The notes under the pieces are model-generated. The model had not been told where the DNA came from and did no database searches. It saw only the letters and a program-made list of their open reading frames with translations. Shown one piece after another: positions 48,265 through 56,239 of a stretch of DNA of 64,000 nt. A program made the translations under genes and the position numbers. The stretch comes from JAXMAO01 sp046350375 (GTDB taxonomy: Bacteria > Planctomycetota > Phycisphaerae > UBA1845 > UTPLA1), in NCBI GenBank assembly GCA_046350375.1, contig JAXMAO010000004.1:186001-250000 (forward strand), written 5' to 3'. Within the stretch, counting starts at the first letter, position 1. Each line of letters opens with the position of its first letter.

Positions 48265-48546
48265 TCAGGCGTCGGCGGTATCGGCGGACTGGCTGAGGGT
48301 GACGACGAAGCCCAGCCGGCCGATCCAGTCGCAGGGGACGCGTCGCGCCAGCTCGCGTCCGAGGGCATCGACGGCGTCGCGGTCGGCGGCGTGGATGCGG
48401 ACCTTCAGCAGCGGGGCCTTGGCAAGCGCCTGGCGGACCTGGGCGACCAGCGCGTCGCTCAGGCCGTCCTTGCCGATGGTAATGCGCGCCTTGAGCGAAT
48501 GGGCGGCCCGCAGCAGTTCACGGCGGCGCTGGGGGTCGAGGCTCAC
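48265..48546 (-). CDS. YhbY/CRM-domain RNA-binding protein
   Basis: A 93-residue single CRM-domain protein, expected to bind rRNA during large-subunit assembly. Core LKARITIGKDGLSDALVAQV contains the GxxG loop variant GKDG; the usual end reads GRLGFVVTLSQ. Start GTG 48546 overlaps the previous gene's stop as GTGA, so translation is coupled. Longer in-frame extension is discarded because it reads as Arg-rich low-complexity sequence. It is unusual in sitting among envelope and peptidase genes. Confidence 0.88.
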   Translation of the reverse strand: MSLDPQRRRELLRAAHSLKARITIGKDGLSDALVAQVRQALAKAPLLKVRIHAADRDAVDALGRELARRVPCDWIGRLGFVVTLSQSADTADA

Positions 48547-49264
48547 GGTGCGGCCCCCAGCAGGTCGGTGGATGAGGTCACGCGAAAGGTCCGCGCGCCG
48601 AGGCGCTCGTCGAAGGTGACCTCGTCGAACTCGACGGACACGACCGGGCGTTCGACCAATGCGGCGTGGCTGGAGACCGACCAGCGGCGCAGCGCGTAGT
48701 CGTCCTGGTCGATCCAGAGGCGCAGCTCGCCTTCGCGGGCGGCCGATTCGCGCGCGAGGACGAAGCACGGCCGGCGCCCGGCGTAGTCGTGTCCCTCGAG
48801 CCGCCACGACCAGCGTCCGCCGCGCTGCAGGTCGAGGGCGGTCGCGCCGCGCTCGAACAGGTCGATCGGCAGGCAGCGGACGCCGCCGGTGGTCATTTCG
48901 GCGGCGGTCTGGAGCGGGTGTTCGTCGAAGGCGCGGTAGCGGCCGACGCGCCCGTCGCGGGCCAGGCGGTGCCAGACTTCGCGGCCCAGGACGACGGTGA
49001 CGTCGTCGCCGAACTCGATGCGGCAGGAAGCGGGTCGCTGGATGTAGATGGCGAGGGGTCGGCCGATTCGCGTGGCGGTGTTGGGTTTCGCCAGCTCTCC
49101 GCGGCAGACGAGCGTGCGGGCGGCGGCATAGCGCCCGGCGCAGCGCTCGAGCACGTCGCGCGGCACGACGGTGGGCGGACGGTCGGCACCGCGCGAACGC
49201 AGGCCGCAGCCGGCCAGGGCGAGCGCCGCGAGGGCGGCGATGGTGCCGCGATCGGCCGGGTCAC
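48543..49264 (-). CDS. Outer-membrane lipoprotein-like protein (LolA/LolB-like beta fold), start unclear
   Basis: About 230 residues. The signal with lipobox (ALAALALAGCG) is clear, followed by a LolA/DUF-like beta-barrel-type sequence: CRIEFGDDVTVVLGREVWH, WRLEGHDYAGRRPCFVLARE and LRLWIDQDDYALRRWSV. In frame there is no ATG, GTG or TTG directly before the signal. A GTG at 49264, forming GTGA with the upstream stop, would be natural but is one frame off, so a base may be missing or extra near 49245-49255. The alternative is ATG 49346, in frame, giving a Cys- and Arg-rich start. Likely envelope lipoprotein sorting or binding. Confidence 0.65.
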
Positions 49265-49882
49265 GGCTCGACCGCCTGCGGTTCGGCCGCCGAAGGCCTG
49301 CAATTCCAGCCGCCGCGGTTTCGCGACCGTCGCAAGCGCAGCCCATTCGCAGCAGGCCGCGGCCCGGGGCGTCGGCGGACATGAGGGTGTGGCGCTGAAG
49401 GCGTGGCCGTCGCGGCTCCAGCGGGCGACGGTGTGGCGGCCGGACCAGTCGCGCCCGGCGATTTTCTGCGTGGCCGGCGACGATTCGATGGTGGCGCCGT
49501 CGCGCTCGGCCTGGTCGAGGGCCCAGTCTTCGGACTGGCGGAGCGATTCGACAAGGGGCAGGCCGACGAAGCGGCCGTTGACGGCGACGCGCAGCTCGAC
49601 TTCGACGAGCAGGCGGGTCTCGTTGAGCACGCGGAGATGCAGCGCGCCGTCGCGGGTGCGATAGCGGGCCCAGTCGCCGGCGCGGGCACGGCCGAGCGGC
49701 GAGAGGCGATCGGGCGCGGCGGATTGCGTGGCGGGAGCGTCGGCGCGGGCCGGCGAAAGCGGCGCGGCGGTGCTGGCCATCAGGAGCGCGGAGAGCGCGG
49801 CCAGCGCGGTGAGCGCGACGGTGGACGGCCGTGGCCGGGCCGCCTGCGCGCGCCGATCGAGGCCGCGCCGGGAGGTCGTCAA
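49261..49882 (-). CDS. Exported protein of unknown function, probable frameshift near the 3' end
   Basis: Starts at TTG 49882, which overlaps the stop of the glyoxalase gene as TTGA. It has an export signal (STVALTALAALSALLMASTA) and about 130 residues with beta pattern (GDWARYRTRDGALHLRVLNE and LLVEVELRVAVNGRFVGLPL). This frame runs on into the next gene without stop; shifting by one base near 49290 gives AEPQAVEP and a stop at 49261, adjacent to the next gene. So I suspect an indel. No family recognised; I note pairing with the LolA-like gene. Confidence 0.6.
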
Positions 49883-50241
49883 GGCTTGTACTCGCAGAGG
49901 TAGAGCGGATTGCCGTCGGGGTCGCCGAAGAAGGCGAGCCGCACGGGCGGGTCGGCGACGACCGGACCCTGGAAGCGGACACCGCGCTGCGTGAGCGTGG
50001 CGACGACCTGGTCGATGGGCTGCTGGCACATGATTCCGACTTGAATCGAGCCGGGCACGCCGGGCCTGGGAGACTTCGGCCCGGCCGGGTGGAGGCCGAT
50101 CTGCATGCCGCCGGGGGCTTCGAGCTGGGCGAACTTGGGTCCGGCCTGGAACATGAGCTTCATGTCGAGCGTTTGGGTGTAGAACTTCACGGCGCGATCG
50201 AGATCGCCGACGTAGATGGTGGCCTGGGAACCCGCAAACAT
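49879..50241 (-). CDS. Glyoxalase/bleomycin-resistance family (VOC) protein
   Basis: A 120-residue vicinal-oxygen-chelate fold protein. ATG 50241 has AAGGAG at good spacing; in-frame upstream extension is implausible. Both beta-alpha-beta-beta-beta halves are recognisable: YVGDLDRAVKFYTQTLDMKL and FFGDPDGNPLYLCEYKP. Metal ligands are not fully conserved, so it may be an isomerase, a binding protein or a resistance protein. It heads the minus-strand operon, with a 94-nt divergent gap to the YkgJ-type gene. Confidence 0.88.
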   Translation of the reverse strand: MFAGSQATIYVGDLDRAVKFYTQTLDMKLMFQAGPKFAQLEAPGGMQIGLHPAGPKSPRPGVPGSIQVGIMCQQPIDQVVATLTQRGVRFQGPVVADPPVRLAFFGDPDGNPLYLCEYKP

Positions 50242-50335
50242 CGTGCACGCTCCTTGGCTGGCTCGCCGGCGGCGATTGTATCGCGCTGCGACGCCGGAGA
50301 TAGTGCCGGTGGTGGGGCGGCGATAGACTGGCCGC

Positions 50336-50779
50336 ATGACGGAAGCAGCGAGCGCGTGGTATCGCGACGGACTGCGGTTTGAGTGCACGCAGTGCGGCAA
50401 CTGCTGCACGGGTCCGCCGGGGTATGTCTTTCTGACGTTGGCCGAAATCAAGCGGATCGCGGAGTTCCTGGGTCGCACCGATGGCACGCTGGCGGCCGGG
50501 GACCTGCGGCGCGTCGGGGGGCGCTACTCGCTGACCGAGCGGAAGAACGGCGACTGCACGTTTCTGCGGGCCGAGAACGGGCGGCGGATGTGCGGCATCT
50601 ACCCGGTGCGGCCGCTGCAGTGCCGATCGTGGCCATTCTGGACCAGTAACGTCGAATCTCCGGCAACCTGGGCCGAGGCGTCGCGGACCTGTCCGGGGAT
50701 CGATCATGGGCCGCGCTTCACGCAGGTGCGGATCGACCGGCGGCGGCTGGCGCGGAGCTGGGACGAGGCGGAGGGCTGA
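50336..50779 (+). CDS. YkgJ family cysteine-cluster protein
   Basis: A 147-residue protein with the CxxCxxCC pattern (FECTQCGNCCTGPPGYV, about residues 16-32) followed by NGDCTFLRAENGRRMCGIYP and RPLQCRSWPFW. This is the UPF0153/YkgJ family, where the cysteines are thought to bind zinc or an iron-sulfur cluster; it has also been called a Fe-S-cluster-containing hydrogenase component. Role unknown. It is followed 3 nt later by a second, more diverged member, so the two probably act together. Confidence 0.88.
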   Translation: MTEAASAWYRDGLRFECTQCGNCCTGPPGYVFLTLAEIKRIAEFLGRTDGTLAAGDLRRVGGRYSLTERKNGDCTFLRAENGRRMCGIYPVRPLQCRSWPFWTSNVESPATWAEASRTCPGIDHGPRFTQVRIDRRRLARSWDEAEG

Positions 50780-50782
50780 GGC

Positions 50783-51304
50783 GTGGGGCTGACCGAGCCG
50801 CTGCCGATTCTGGCGATTCATCAGGCTGCGCCGATCGCGGCGCCGGCTGGCGGCGTGCCGTCTGCTGACGGATTGCAGAGCGCGGACGGCCTGATGGCGC
50901 GGATGGAGCAGTTCTACGCCGCGGTCGACGCCGAGGTGGCCGGGCATCGGCCGGTGTGCGTGAACCGCGGGGCGTGCTGCCGGTTCGACGAATATGGTCA
51001 TCGGCTCTACGTGACGGCGGTGGAGCTGGCGTATTTCGTGGCGCGGCAGTCGGTGCACGGCCTGCGCGCGGTGGCGGCGGACGACGGCTGCCCGTACCAG
51101 CAGGCGGGGGCGTGCACGGCGCGGGATCATCGGCCACTGGGGTGCCGGGTGTTTTTCTGCGATCCGGCGACGCGCGACTGGCAGGGGCCGCTGTATGAGC
51201 GCCAACTGGCGGCGCTGCGGCAAATTGGCGATGAATACGACATGCCATATCGCTATGTCGAGTGGCGCGCGGCGCTGCGGTCGGCCATGCCCGGCGACCC
51301 TTGA
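50783..51304 (+). CDS. Second YkgJ-like cysteine-cluster protein
   Basis: About 173 residues from GTG 50783, or 136 from ATG 50894 (MARMEQFYAAVD); the first start is favoured by the 3-nt gap, the second by conservation. Cys cluster CVNRGACCRFDEYGHRLYVT, then DDGCPYQQAGACTARDHRPL and GCRVFFCDPATRDW, parallel the family's three Cys blocks. The residues between blocks differ, so the metal geometry may differ from its neighbour. Function is unknown. The C-terminus DMPYRYVEWRAALR is helical. Confidence 0.8.
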   Translation: MGLTEPLPILAIHQAAPIAAPAGGVPSADGLQSADGLMARMEQFYAAVDAEVAGHRPVCVNRGACCRFDEYGHRLYVTAVELAYFVARQSVHGLRAVAADDGCPYQQAGACTARDHRPLGCRVFFCDPATRDWQGPLYERQLAALRQIGDEYDMPYRYVEWRAALRSAMPGDP

Positions 51305-51412
51305 CAGGCACGGCCGGGCGGCGTTAGCGTACCGGTGGTTTGGCCGAAACTGGGGACCAACGGGGCGGCCGGCCGATATACCTCACGACCCTCCAAGTTG
51401 CGGGAGCTAGCC

Positions 51413-51622
51413 ATGAAGGCCTGTCTGCGCGTGGGAGTGCTGGTGCTGGTTGCGGTGGCGGCGCTCGGCTCGGGCGGCTGCGGCGTGGGCACGACGGCCA
51501 ACGAGAACTGGCGGACGTTTCAGCGCGTCTCCGACTACGACGCGCGGATGCTGGGCGACGACGTCCGCCTGCTGACCGAGACGCAGCGCCCGTGGCGCGG
51601 CAGCCGCTACGCCTTGCCCTGA
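51413..51622 (+). CDS. Small lipoprotein
   Basis: A 69-residue protein; ATG 51413 has CGGGAG upstream. Signal VGVLVLVAVAALGSGGCG with a lipobox-like GSGGC. The mature 45 residues (NENWRTFQRVSDYDARMLGD) are charged and likely helical. No family is recognised. It sits between the YkgJ-type pair and the small Rieske protein, 108 nt after the former. Confidence 0.7.
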   Translation: MKACLRVGVLVLVAVAALGSGGCGVGTTANENWRTFQRVSDYDARMLGDDVRLLTETQRPWRGSRYALP

Positions 51623-51725
51623 GTCAGCCCGTCGCGGGCTTCAATTCGTCTGACTTCTTGACGCGAACGAAGCTGGCCAGCGGCGCTGCGCTGCCGCGGC
51701 TCGGTTCGCGCCGTACACTTACGAC

Positions 51726-52037
51726 ATGTCTGAATGGCGACCGATCGCGCGGCTGGAAGATTTGCCGATCGACCGCGGGCGGCTGGTGGAGCTGGCCGGG
51801 CACGAGCTGGCGGTGTTCCGGCTGTCGGCGTCGCCGGGGCTGATCGTGGTGGGCAACAGCTGCCCGCATGCGGGGGGCAACCTGGCGGCCGGCGCGGTGG
51901 CCGACGGGTGCGTCACGTGTCCGTGGCACCACTGGGTGTTCGATCTGCGCGACGGGCGTTGCCCGCTGTCGGAGGCGGTGCGGCTGCGGGGGTATGAGTC
52001 GCGGGTGGTGGACGGCGTGGTGGAGGTACGGGTGTGA
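51726..52037 (+). CDS. Rieske [2Fe-2S] ferredoxin-like protein
   Basis: A 103-residue soluble Rieske protein. The cluster motif pair is CPHAGG (CxH) and CPWHHWVF (CxxH), with two Cys and two His at normal spacing. Length fits a bacterial Rieske-type ferredoxin or the small subunit of nitrite-reductase type, NirD. It should pass electrons to an oxygenase or reductase; none lies adjacent, but a second Rieske domain is fused to an FMN reductase at 54302-55408. It is followed by 227 nt without a gene. Confidence 0.9.
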   Translation: MSEWRPIARLEDLPIDRGRLVELAGHELAVFRLSASPGLIVVGNSCPHAGGNLAAGAVADGCVTCPWHHWVFDLRDGRCPLSEAVRLRGYESRVVDGVVEVRV

Positions 52038-52264
52038 GGCGGGGCGGTGTGCCGCGCCGGTGCGGCGGCTGCCCTGGGGCGCTGTTCCTTGATCCGCGAC
52101 GGCGGAAACCGTCTAATGTAATTCCGGGAACCGCGGGACAGCCCTGGGGTTTCGGAAGGAAATCGCCGCGACGGTGCGAAGGTCGCTCTTGTCCGCGGAG
52201 CGATTTTTCTTGAGGGGTTCCAAGCGCCATCGGGCGGCGCAATCACATACGGGAAGGAAGCTGC

Positions 52265-54226
52265 ATGCCGTCGCACGCTTGTCGTCTGCGCGCGCAGATT
52301 GTGTTGGCCGTGGTCGTGTTTGCCGCGCCCCGCGCGCTGCACGCGGCGAGCCTGGTCTGGAACAACCCCGCGGGCGGGTCGGCCGCCGCAGCCGGCAACT
52401 GGACCCCGAACCAGGTGCCGATGGGCGCCGACGACCTGACGATGAGCCTAAACGCGACGTACACGGTGACGTACAACGCGAGCGTCACGAGTTCCAAGTC
52501 GCACAAGTACCGCGCCGGGACGGTGACGCTCAACATGAGCTCGGCGCACACCACCTCCGGGAATCTCACCGTCGCCGACGCCGCGACCGACGTCGCGACG
52601 CTCACGCTGACGACCGGGACGTTCAACGTCTCGGGCTTCGGAGTGATCGGCAACACCGCCGGCTCCGACGGCACGCTGAACGTCAACGATTCCGACGCCG
52701 ATCTGATCATCACCGGCGGCATGACGCTGGGACAGAACGGCGCCGCCTCGCTGTCGATTAGCGGTGTCGGTCACGTCGAGGTCGGCGGGAACCTGATTGT
52801 CGGCTCGAACTCTACGTCGATCTGCGACGTCAGCGTTTCGGGTTTCTCGGTCGCACCTTTGGGGGCGTCACTGCTCGACGTGCTCGGCGTCGGCGAGTCG
52901 CGGATCGGGCAGGGCGGCGACGCGACGATGTCGGTTTCCAACGGCGCGGTCGCGCGCTTTGCCGGCGATCTGGTCATCGCCAACGGGGCGGCCTCGGTCA
53001 GCAGCGTCACGGTTCAGACCGCCGGCCTGCTTGCCGCGCGGCTTCTGGTGGGCGATGACCTGCTGGTGGGCAGCAACAGCTCCGGCACGGCGGCCGGCAC
53101 CGGAACGCTCAACATCAACACCGGCGGGCTGGTCGACGCCACCGGCGACACGTTTCTCGGCGACGCCAACGGCGGCACCGGCGACATGGTCCTGGCAGGC
53201 GGAACGTTTCACGGTGCGCTGCCCGTCAACCTGCTCACGGCGGCGTCGGGAATCTCGGGCACGGGAACGGTCAATGCCGATGTCAACGTCGGCACCGGGA
53301 GCATCAGCCCGTCCGGCGCCTCGGGCCTCACCTTTGGCGGGACGATCTTCAATACCGCCAACAACATTTCCGGCACGACCATTCACTTCGCGTCCACCGG
53401 CGGCTACTCCGGTTCTGGAAGCTGCGCGGTCGATGTCACCGGCGACCCCACGGCGCTCATCACCGCGACCGGAACGCTCGCTCTCGGCAGGGCCACGGCC
53501 GCGGGCGTCAGCTACGACGGCCAACTGGCCGTCGGATCGCAGGCCGTGACGCTCGTGGATTCGAACGGCGGCGTTCTCGCGGGGCTGGTCACGATCGGCT
53601 CGGGCGGCAATCTCAGCTGCTCGAATGGCATCGGACTTTCTCTCGGCGGTCGGATCCAGGGCGACGGCGGCACGATCACCGGCAACCTGACCTGCGCCGG
53701 CGCGCTCGACCCACAGCGATCGCCGACGCCCGGGGGCATTCTGACCCTGACCGGTGACCTCCTCATGAATTCCTCGGGCAGCTATGAAATGGAGATTGGC
53801 GGGCCGCCGGCTTCCGCGATGCACGACCGGGCCAACGTCTCCGGGACGGCGACGTTCGATGGCACGCTGAAGCTCTCGATTCCGAACGGATACCTGCCCA
53901 AGGTGGGAGAACAGTTCGTCGCCATCAATGCCGCCGGCGGCCGCAGCGGCACCTTTGCCACGATCGTGCCGCCCAGCCCGGCGCCGTGTAGCGGCGTCAC
54001 GTTTGTGGCGGTCTATTCGAGCACGGCGGCCATCGTCCTGGTGCGCCCGCCGCTGGGTTGCACCGCGCTGGGCGATCTGAACTCGAACGGGAACTGCGAG
54101 GGGCGCGACATTCAGATCTTCGTCAATGCGCTCATCACCGGCTCGTACAACAGCTGCGCCGACATGAACGGCGACTGCGCCAACACTGCCGCCGACATCC
54201 CGGTTTTCATTGCCTGTCTGCTGTAG
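52265..54226 (+). CDS. Secreted beta-helix protein with dockerin-like C-terminus
   Basis: A 653-residue exported protein; ATG 52265 follows GGAAGG. Signal ends ALHA before ASLVWNNPAGGS. The middle is made of short Gly/Asn/Thr/Ser/Ala-rich repeats such as GTLNINTGGLVDATGDTFLG, typical of autotransporter-associated or right-handed beta-helix proteins on planctomycete surfaces. The last about 55 residues hold two EF-hand-like loops (GDLNSNGNCEGRDIQIFVNA and DMNGDCANTAADI), a dockerin-type I-like Ca-binding region used for attachment. Base use is C-rich on the coding strand, unlike the G-rich neighbours, because of its Asn/Thr/Gly content. Confidence 0.85.
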   Translation: MPSHACRLRAQIVLAVVVFAAPRALHAASLVWNNPAGGSAAAAGNWTPNQVPMGADDLTMSLNATYTVTYNASVTSSKSHKYRAGTVTLNMSSAHTTSGNLTVADAATDVATLTLTTGTFNVSGFGVIGNTAGSDGTLNVNDSDADLIITGGMTLGQNGAASLSISGVGHVEVGGNLIVGSNSTSICDVSVSGFSVAPLGASLLDVLGVGESRIGQGGDATMSVSNGAVARFAGDLVIANGAASVSSVTVQTAGLLAARLLVGDDLLVGSNSSGTAAGTGTLNINTGGLVDATGDTFLGDANGGTGDMVLAGGTFHGALPVNLLTAASGISGTGTVNADVNVGTGSISPSGASGLTFGGTIFNTANNISGTTIHFASTGGYSGSGSCAVDVTGDPTALITATGTLALGRATAAGVSYDGQLAVGSQAVTLVDSNGGVLAGLVTIGSGGNLSCSNGIGLSLGGRIQGDGGTITGNLTCAGALDPQRSPTPGGILTLTGDLLMNSSGSYEMEIGGPPASAMHDRANVSGTATFDGTLKLSIPNGYLPKVGEQFVAINAAGGRSGTFATIVPPSPAPCSGVTFVAVYSSTAAIVLVRPPLGCTALGDLNSNGNCEGRDIQIFVNALITGSYNSCADMNGDCANTAADIPVFIACLL

Positions 54227-54262
54227 CGCGACCTGGGCTGGCGAGGCCGGCCGAAGAACCGT

Positions 54263-54301
54263 AAACGCCGTGCCGCGCAAACAGGCAACGGCACCGCGTT
54301 T
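54263..54301. terminator. Bidirectional hairpin terminator between convergent genes
   Basis: Arms AAACGCCGTGCCG (54263-54275) and CGGCACCGCGTTT (54289-54301) pair over 13 bp with one mismatch around 13 nt. Outer A- and T-runs give a terminator-like end on both strands. The element lies exactly between the beta-helix gene stop (plus) and the Rieske-reductase stop (minus). Confidence 0.7.
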
Positions 54302-55408
54302 CTAGAGCTGCGCCCGCACGTCGAGCTGGTGGGCCTTGCGCCCGCCGCGCTGCGGCTTGTCGGTGGTGGCCGTGCCGGCGAGCAGCACCTTGGCCATCTC
54401 GACTGATCGGCCGACCAGCTCGCGGGCGCCGTCGTGCAGCTCCTTGGAGTGCTGCACGTAGGCGACGTTGTGCTCCATGTCCTCGGCGCTCCAGCCGCGC
54501 GAGTGGGCGATGTAGGGGAACTGCGGCACGACGCAGCCCAGCTCGGTGAAGAAGCCGAGCATCTGCCCGGCGACGGCCTGCACGTTGTCCTGTCCGCCCG
54601 TGATGATGAAGGCGGCCACCTTGTTCCGCAGCAGCACCTTCTCGGCGATGGTGATCTGGTTCTGGATGCAGTTCATCCGCTCGACCATCTTGTAATACAG
54701 GCTGCTGGCCGAACCCCAGCGGATGGGCGTGGAGACGAGGATGACGTCGGCCCAGTGGACGATCGCCTCATACACGCGGTCGAGCTGGTCGGCGGGGTCC
54801 ATCTGGGTAATGCTGCATGGCCAGGTGCAGGCGTGGGCGCTCTTGCTGTAATAGCCTTCGCAGGCGCGGAAGGCGAGGTCGTTGAGGGCGATGCGCTGGG
54901 TGTGGCAGCCGAGGGCGTCGGCGGCGTGGGCCAGCGCGGTGTCGAGCAATGCGTCGGAGGTGCTGTAGCGCGGAAAGGCGCGGTCCATGGCGGTGGTGCT
55001 GATGCCGACGGCGCGGATCGGCCCGTCGGCGCGGGCGATCTTGCGGGCCAGCGGATGGGGCGCGTGGGGGTGGCGCGTCCGTCGGCTCTGCGGGTCGAGG
55101 CAGACGAACAGGTGGCCGGCCTCTTCCTTCACGGCGTAGGTGGGCACGGCGTCGTCCTCGAAGCCGGGCTCGCCTTGGCCGGTGCGGCAGTGGAACTTCC
55201 AGTGATGCCACGGGCAGACGACGTAGTCGCCGTCGAGTTCGCCGTCGCCGAGCGGCCCGGCGACGTGGTTGCAGACGCCGGAGATGGCGGAGAAGTGGCC
55301 GTCCTTGAAGACGAGCGCGATCTTGGTTTTTCCGAGCGTGAGCTGGCGGAGCGGGCGATCGCGGAGGGCGTCGAGCGGACCGAGGTCGTGCCAGGGGGCG
55401 TCGGGCAT
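54302..55408 (-). CDS. Rieske - NAD(P)H-dependent FMN reductase fusion
   Basis: A 368-residue fusion. The first about 105 residues form a Rieske domain with CNHVAG and CPWHHWKF motifs. A short linker leads to a flavodoxin-like FMN reductase (about 130-340): GISTTAMDRAFPRYSTSDAL, ADVILVSTPIRWGSASSLYY and IITGGQDNVQAV, as in NAD(P)H-dependent iron-sulfur/FMN reductases. Such a chain could receive electrons from NAD(P)H via FMN and pass them within one polypeptide to the Rieske cluster. The C-terminus is basic. Possible partners are unseen oxygenases. It is convergent with the beta-helix gene. Confidence 0.87.
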   Translation of the reverse strand: MPDAPWHDLGPLDALRDRPLRQLTLGKTKIALVFKDGHFSAISGVCNHVAGPLGDGELDGDYVVCPWHHWKFHCRTGQGEPGFEDDAVPTYAVKEEAGHLFVCLDPQSRRTRHPHAPHPLARKIARADGPIRAVGISTTAMDRAFPRYSTSDALLDTALAHAADALGCHTQRIALNDLAFRACEGYYSKSAHACTWPCSITQMDPADQLDRVYEAIVHWADVILVSTPIRWGSASSLYYKMVERMNCIQNQITIAEKVLLRNKVAAFIITGGQDNVQAVAGQMLGFFTELGCVVPQFPYIAHSRGWSAEDMEHNVAYVQHSKELHDGARELVGRSVEMAKVLLAGTATTDKPQRGGRKAHQLDVRAQL

Positions 55409-55525
55409 GGGGGCGGTCTCCGGGGCCAGGCGGGGGATTCTAACCGGCCGCCGACCGGTTTCTTGGATACGTGAACAAGAACTTTGCCCGCCGTTGGCCT
55501 GAGTGTCCGCGACGGAGGCCTTCCC

Positions 55526-56053
55526 ATGACGAGGCGAGGCAACGATTACCTGGGCGTTTGTGGCTTTCTGATCGCGGCCGCGGTCGTCGGACTGGGCCCG
55601 CTGTCAATGCACCGGGCGGAGCGCGACGGCTGGCGGCTGCGATGGTACTGTCCGTTCTTTGCGTGCGCGGTGTGCGTGGGCCAGATCAACGAGCTCACCT
55701 GCAAAGGCGTGCCGCTGAAGCCGCCGGCGTGGAGCTGGAAGTCAGTCGACTCACAGTCGGCGGTCATGTACCTGGTGACGCCGGTGGGAGCGTTTCGGGC
55801 GCTCGGCGTGGGAGAGCCCTGGCGGCTCTCGCCGAACATTGTCCAATGGAACGAGAGAACTCAGCGAATCACCCCGGACGAACTGGCCCAGGGCTGGTGC
55901 AGCGCGCTGCCTTCCGATCGGACTAACTTCATAGATGGATGCGGGCCGTATGTCCGCCCCGCGGGTGTGCCGGCCGACTGGTGCCTGATTGTGAACACGG
56001 GCGGCGCGGGGCGCTGGGTGCGGGCTGACAAGGCCGGCGGCCTGGCGTGGTGA
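55526..56053 (+). CDS. Small membrane protein, unknown
   Basis: A 175-residue protein; ATG 55526 has GGAGG at ideal distance. One hydrophobic segment near the N-terminus (YLGVCGFLIAAAVVGLGP) likely anchors it; the rest is globular and extracytoplasmic, with eight Cys (WYCPFFACAVCVG, ELTCKG, GWCSAL, DGCGPY, ADWCLI) that may form disulfides or bind metal. I do not recognise the family. It stands between the fusion reductase (divergent) and the next secreted protein. Confidence 0.65.
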   Translation: MTRRGNDYLGVCGFLIAAAVVGLGPLSMHRAERDGWRLRWYCPFFACAVCVGQINELTCKGVPLKPPAWSWKSVDSQSAVMYLVTPVGAFRALGVGEPWRLSPNIVQWNERTQRITPDELAQGWCSALPSDRTNFIDGCGPYVRPAGVPADWCLIVNTGGAGRWVRADKAGGLAW

Positions 56054-56239
56054 GCGAGATCGCGGACGCGAGTCTGCCCGCGCGGGGCGGGGCGGGCCTG
56101 TTCGAACGCCAAGCCGCGCCGCGCGCGGCGCCGGGTTGACTCGGCCGTCAATTTCGGATATTTTCACTTCCTACCACTCAATAGTTCAACGGCTGGGCGC
56201 GGCCCGGCGGGCGGCCGGCCGATGCCCTGGAGGTGCCGC

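Noticed and set aside
48893..51223. 776-residue minus-strand open frame
   Set aside because: Only the middle (about 49290-49882) reads as protein with a signal peptide; the rest is shadow of the YkgJ-type, glyoxalase and lipoprotein genes.
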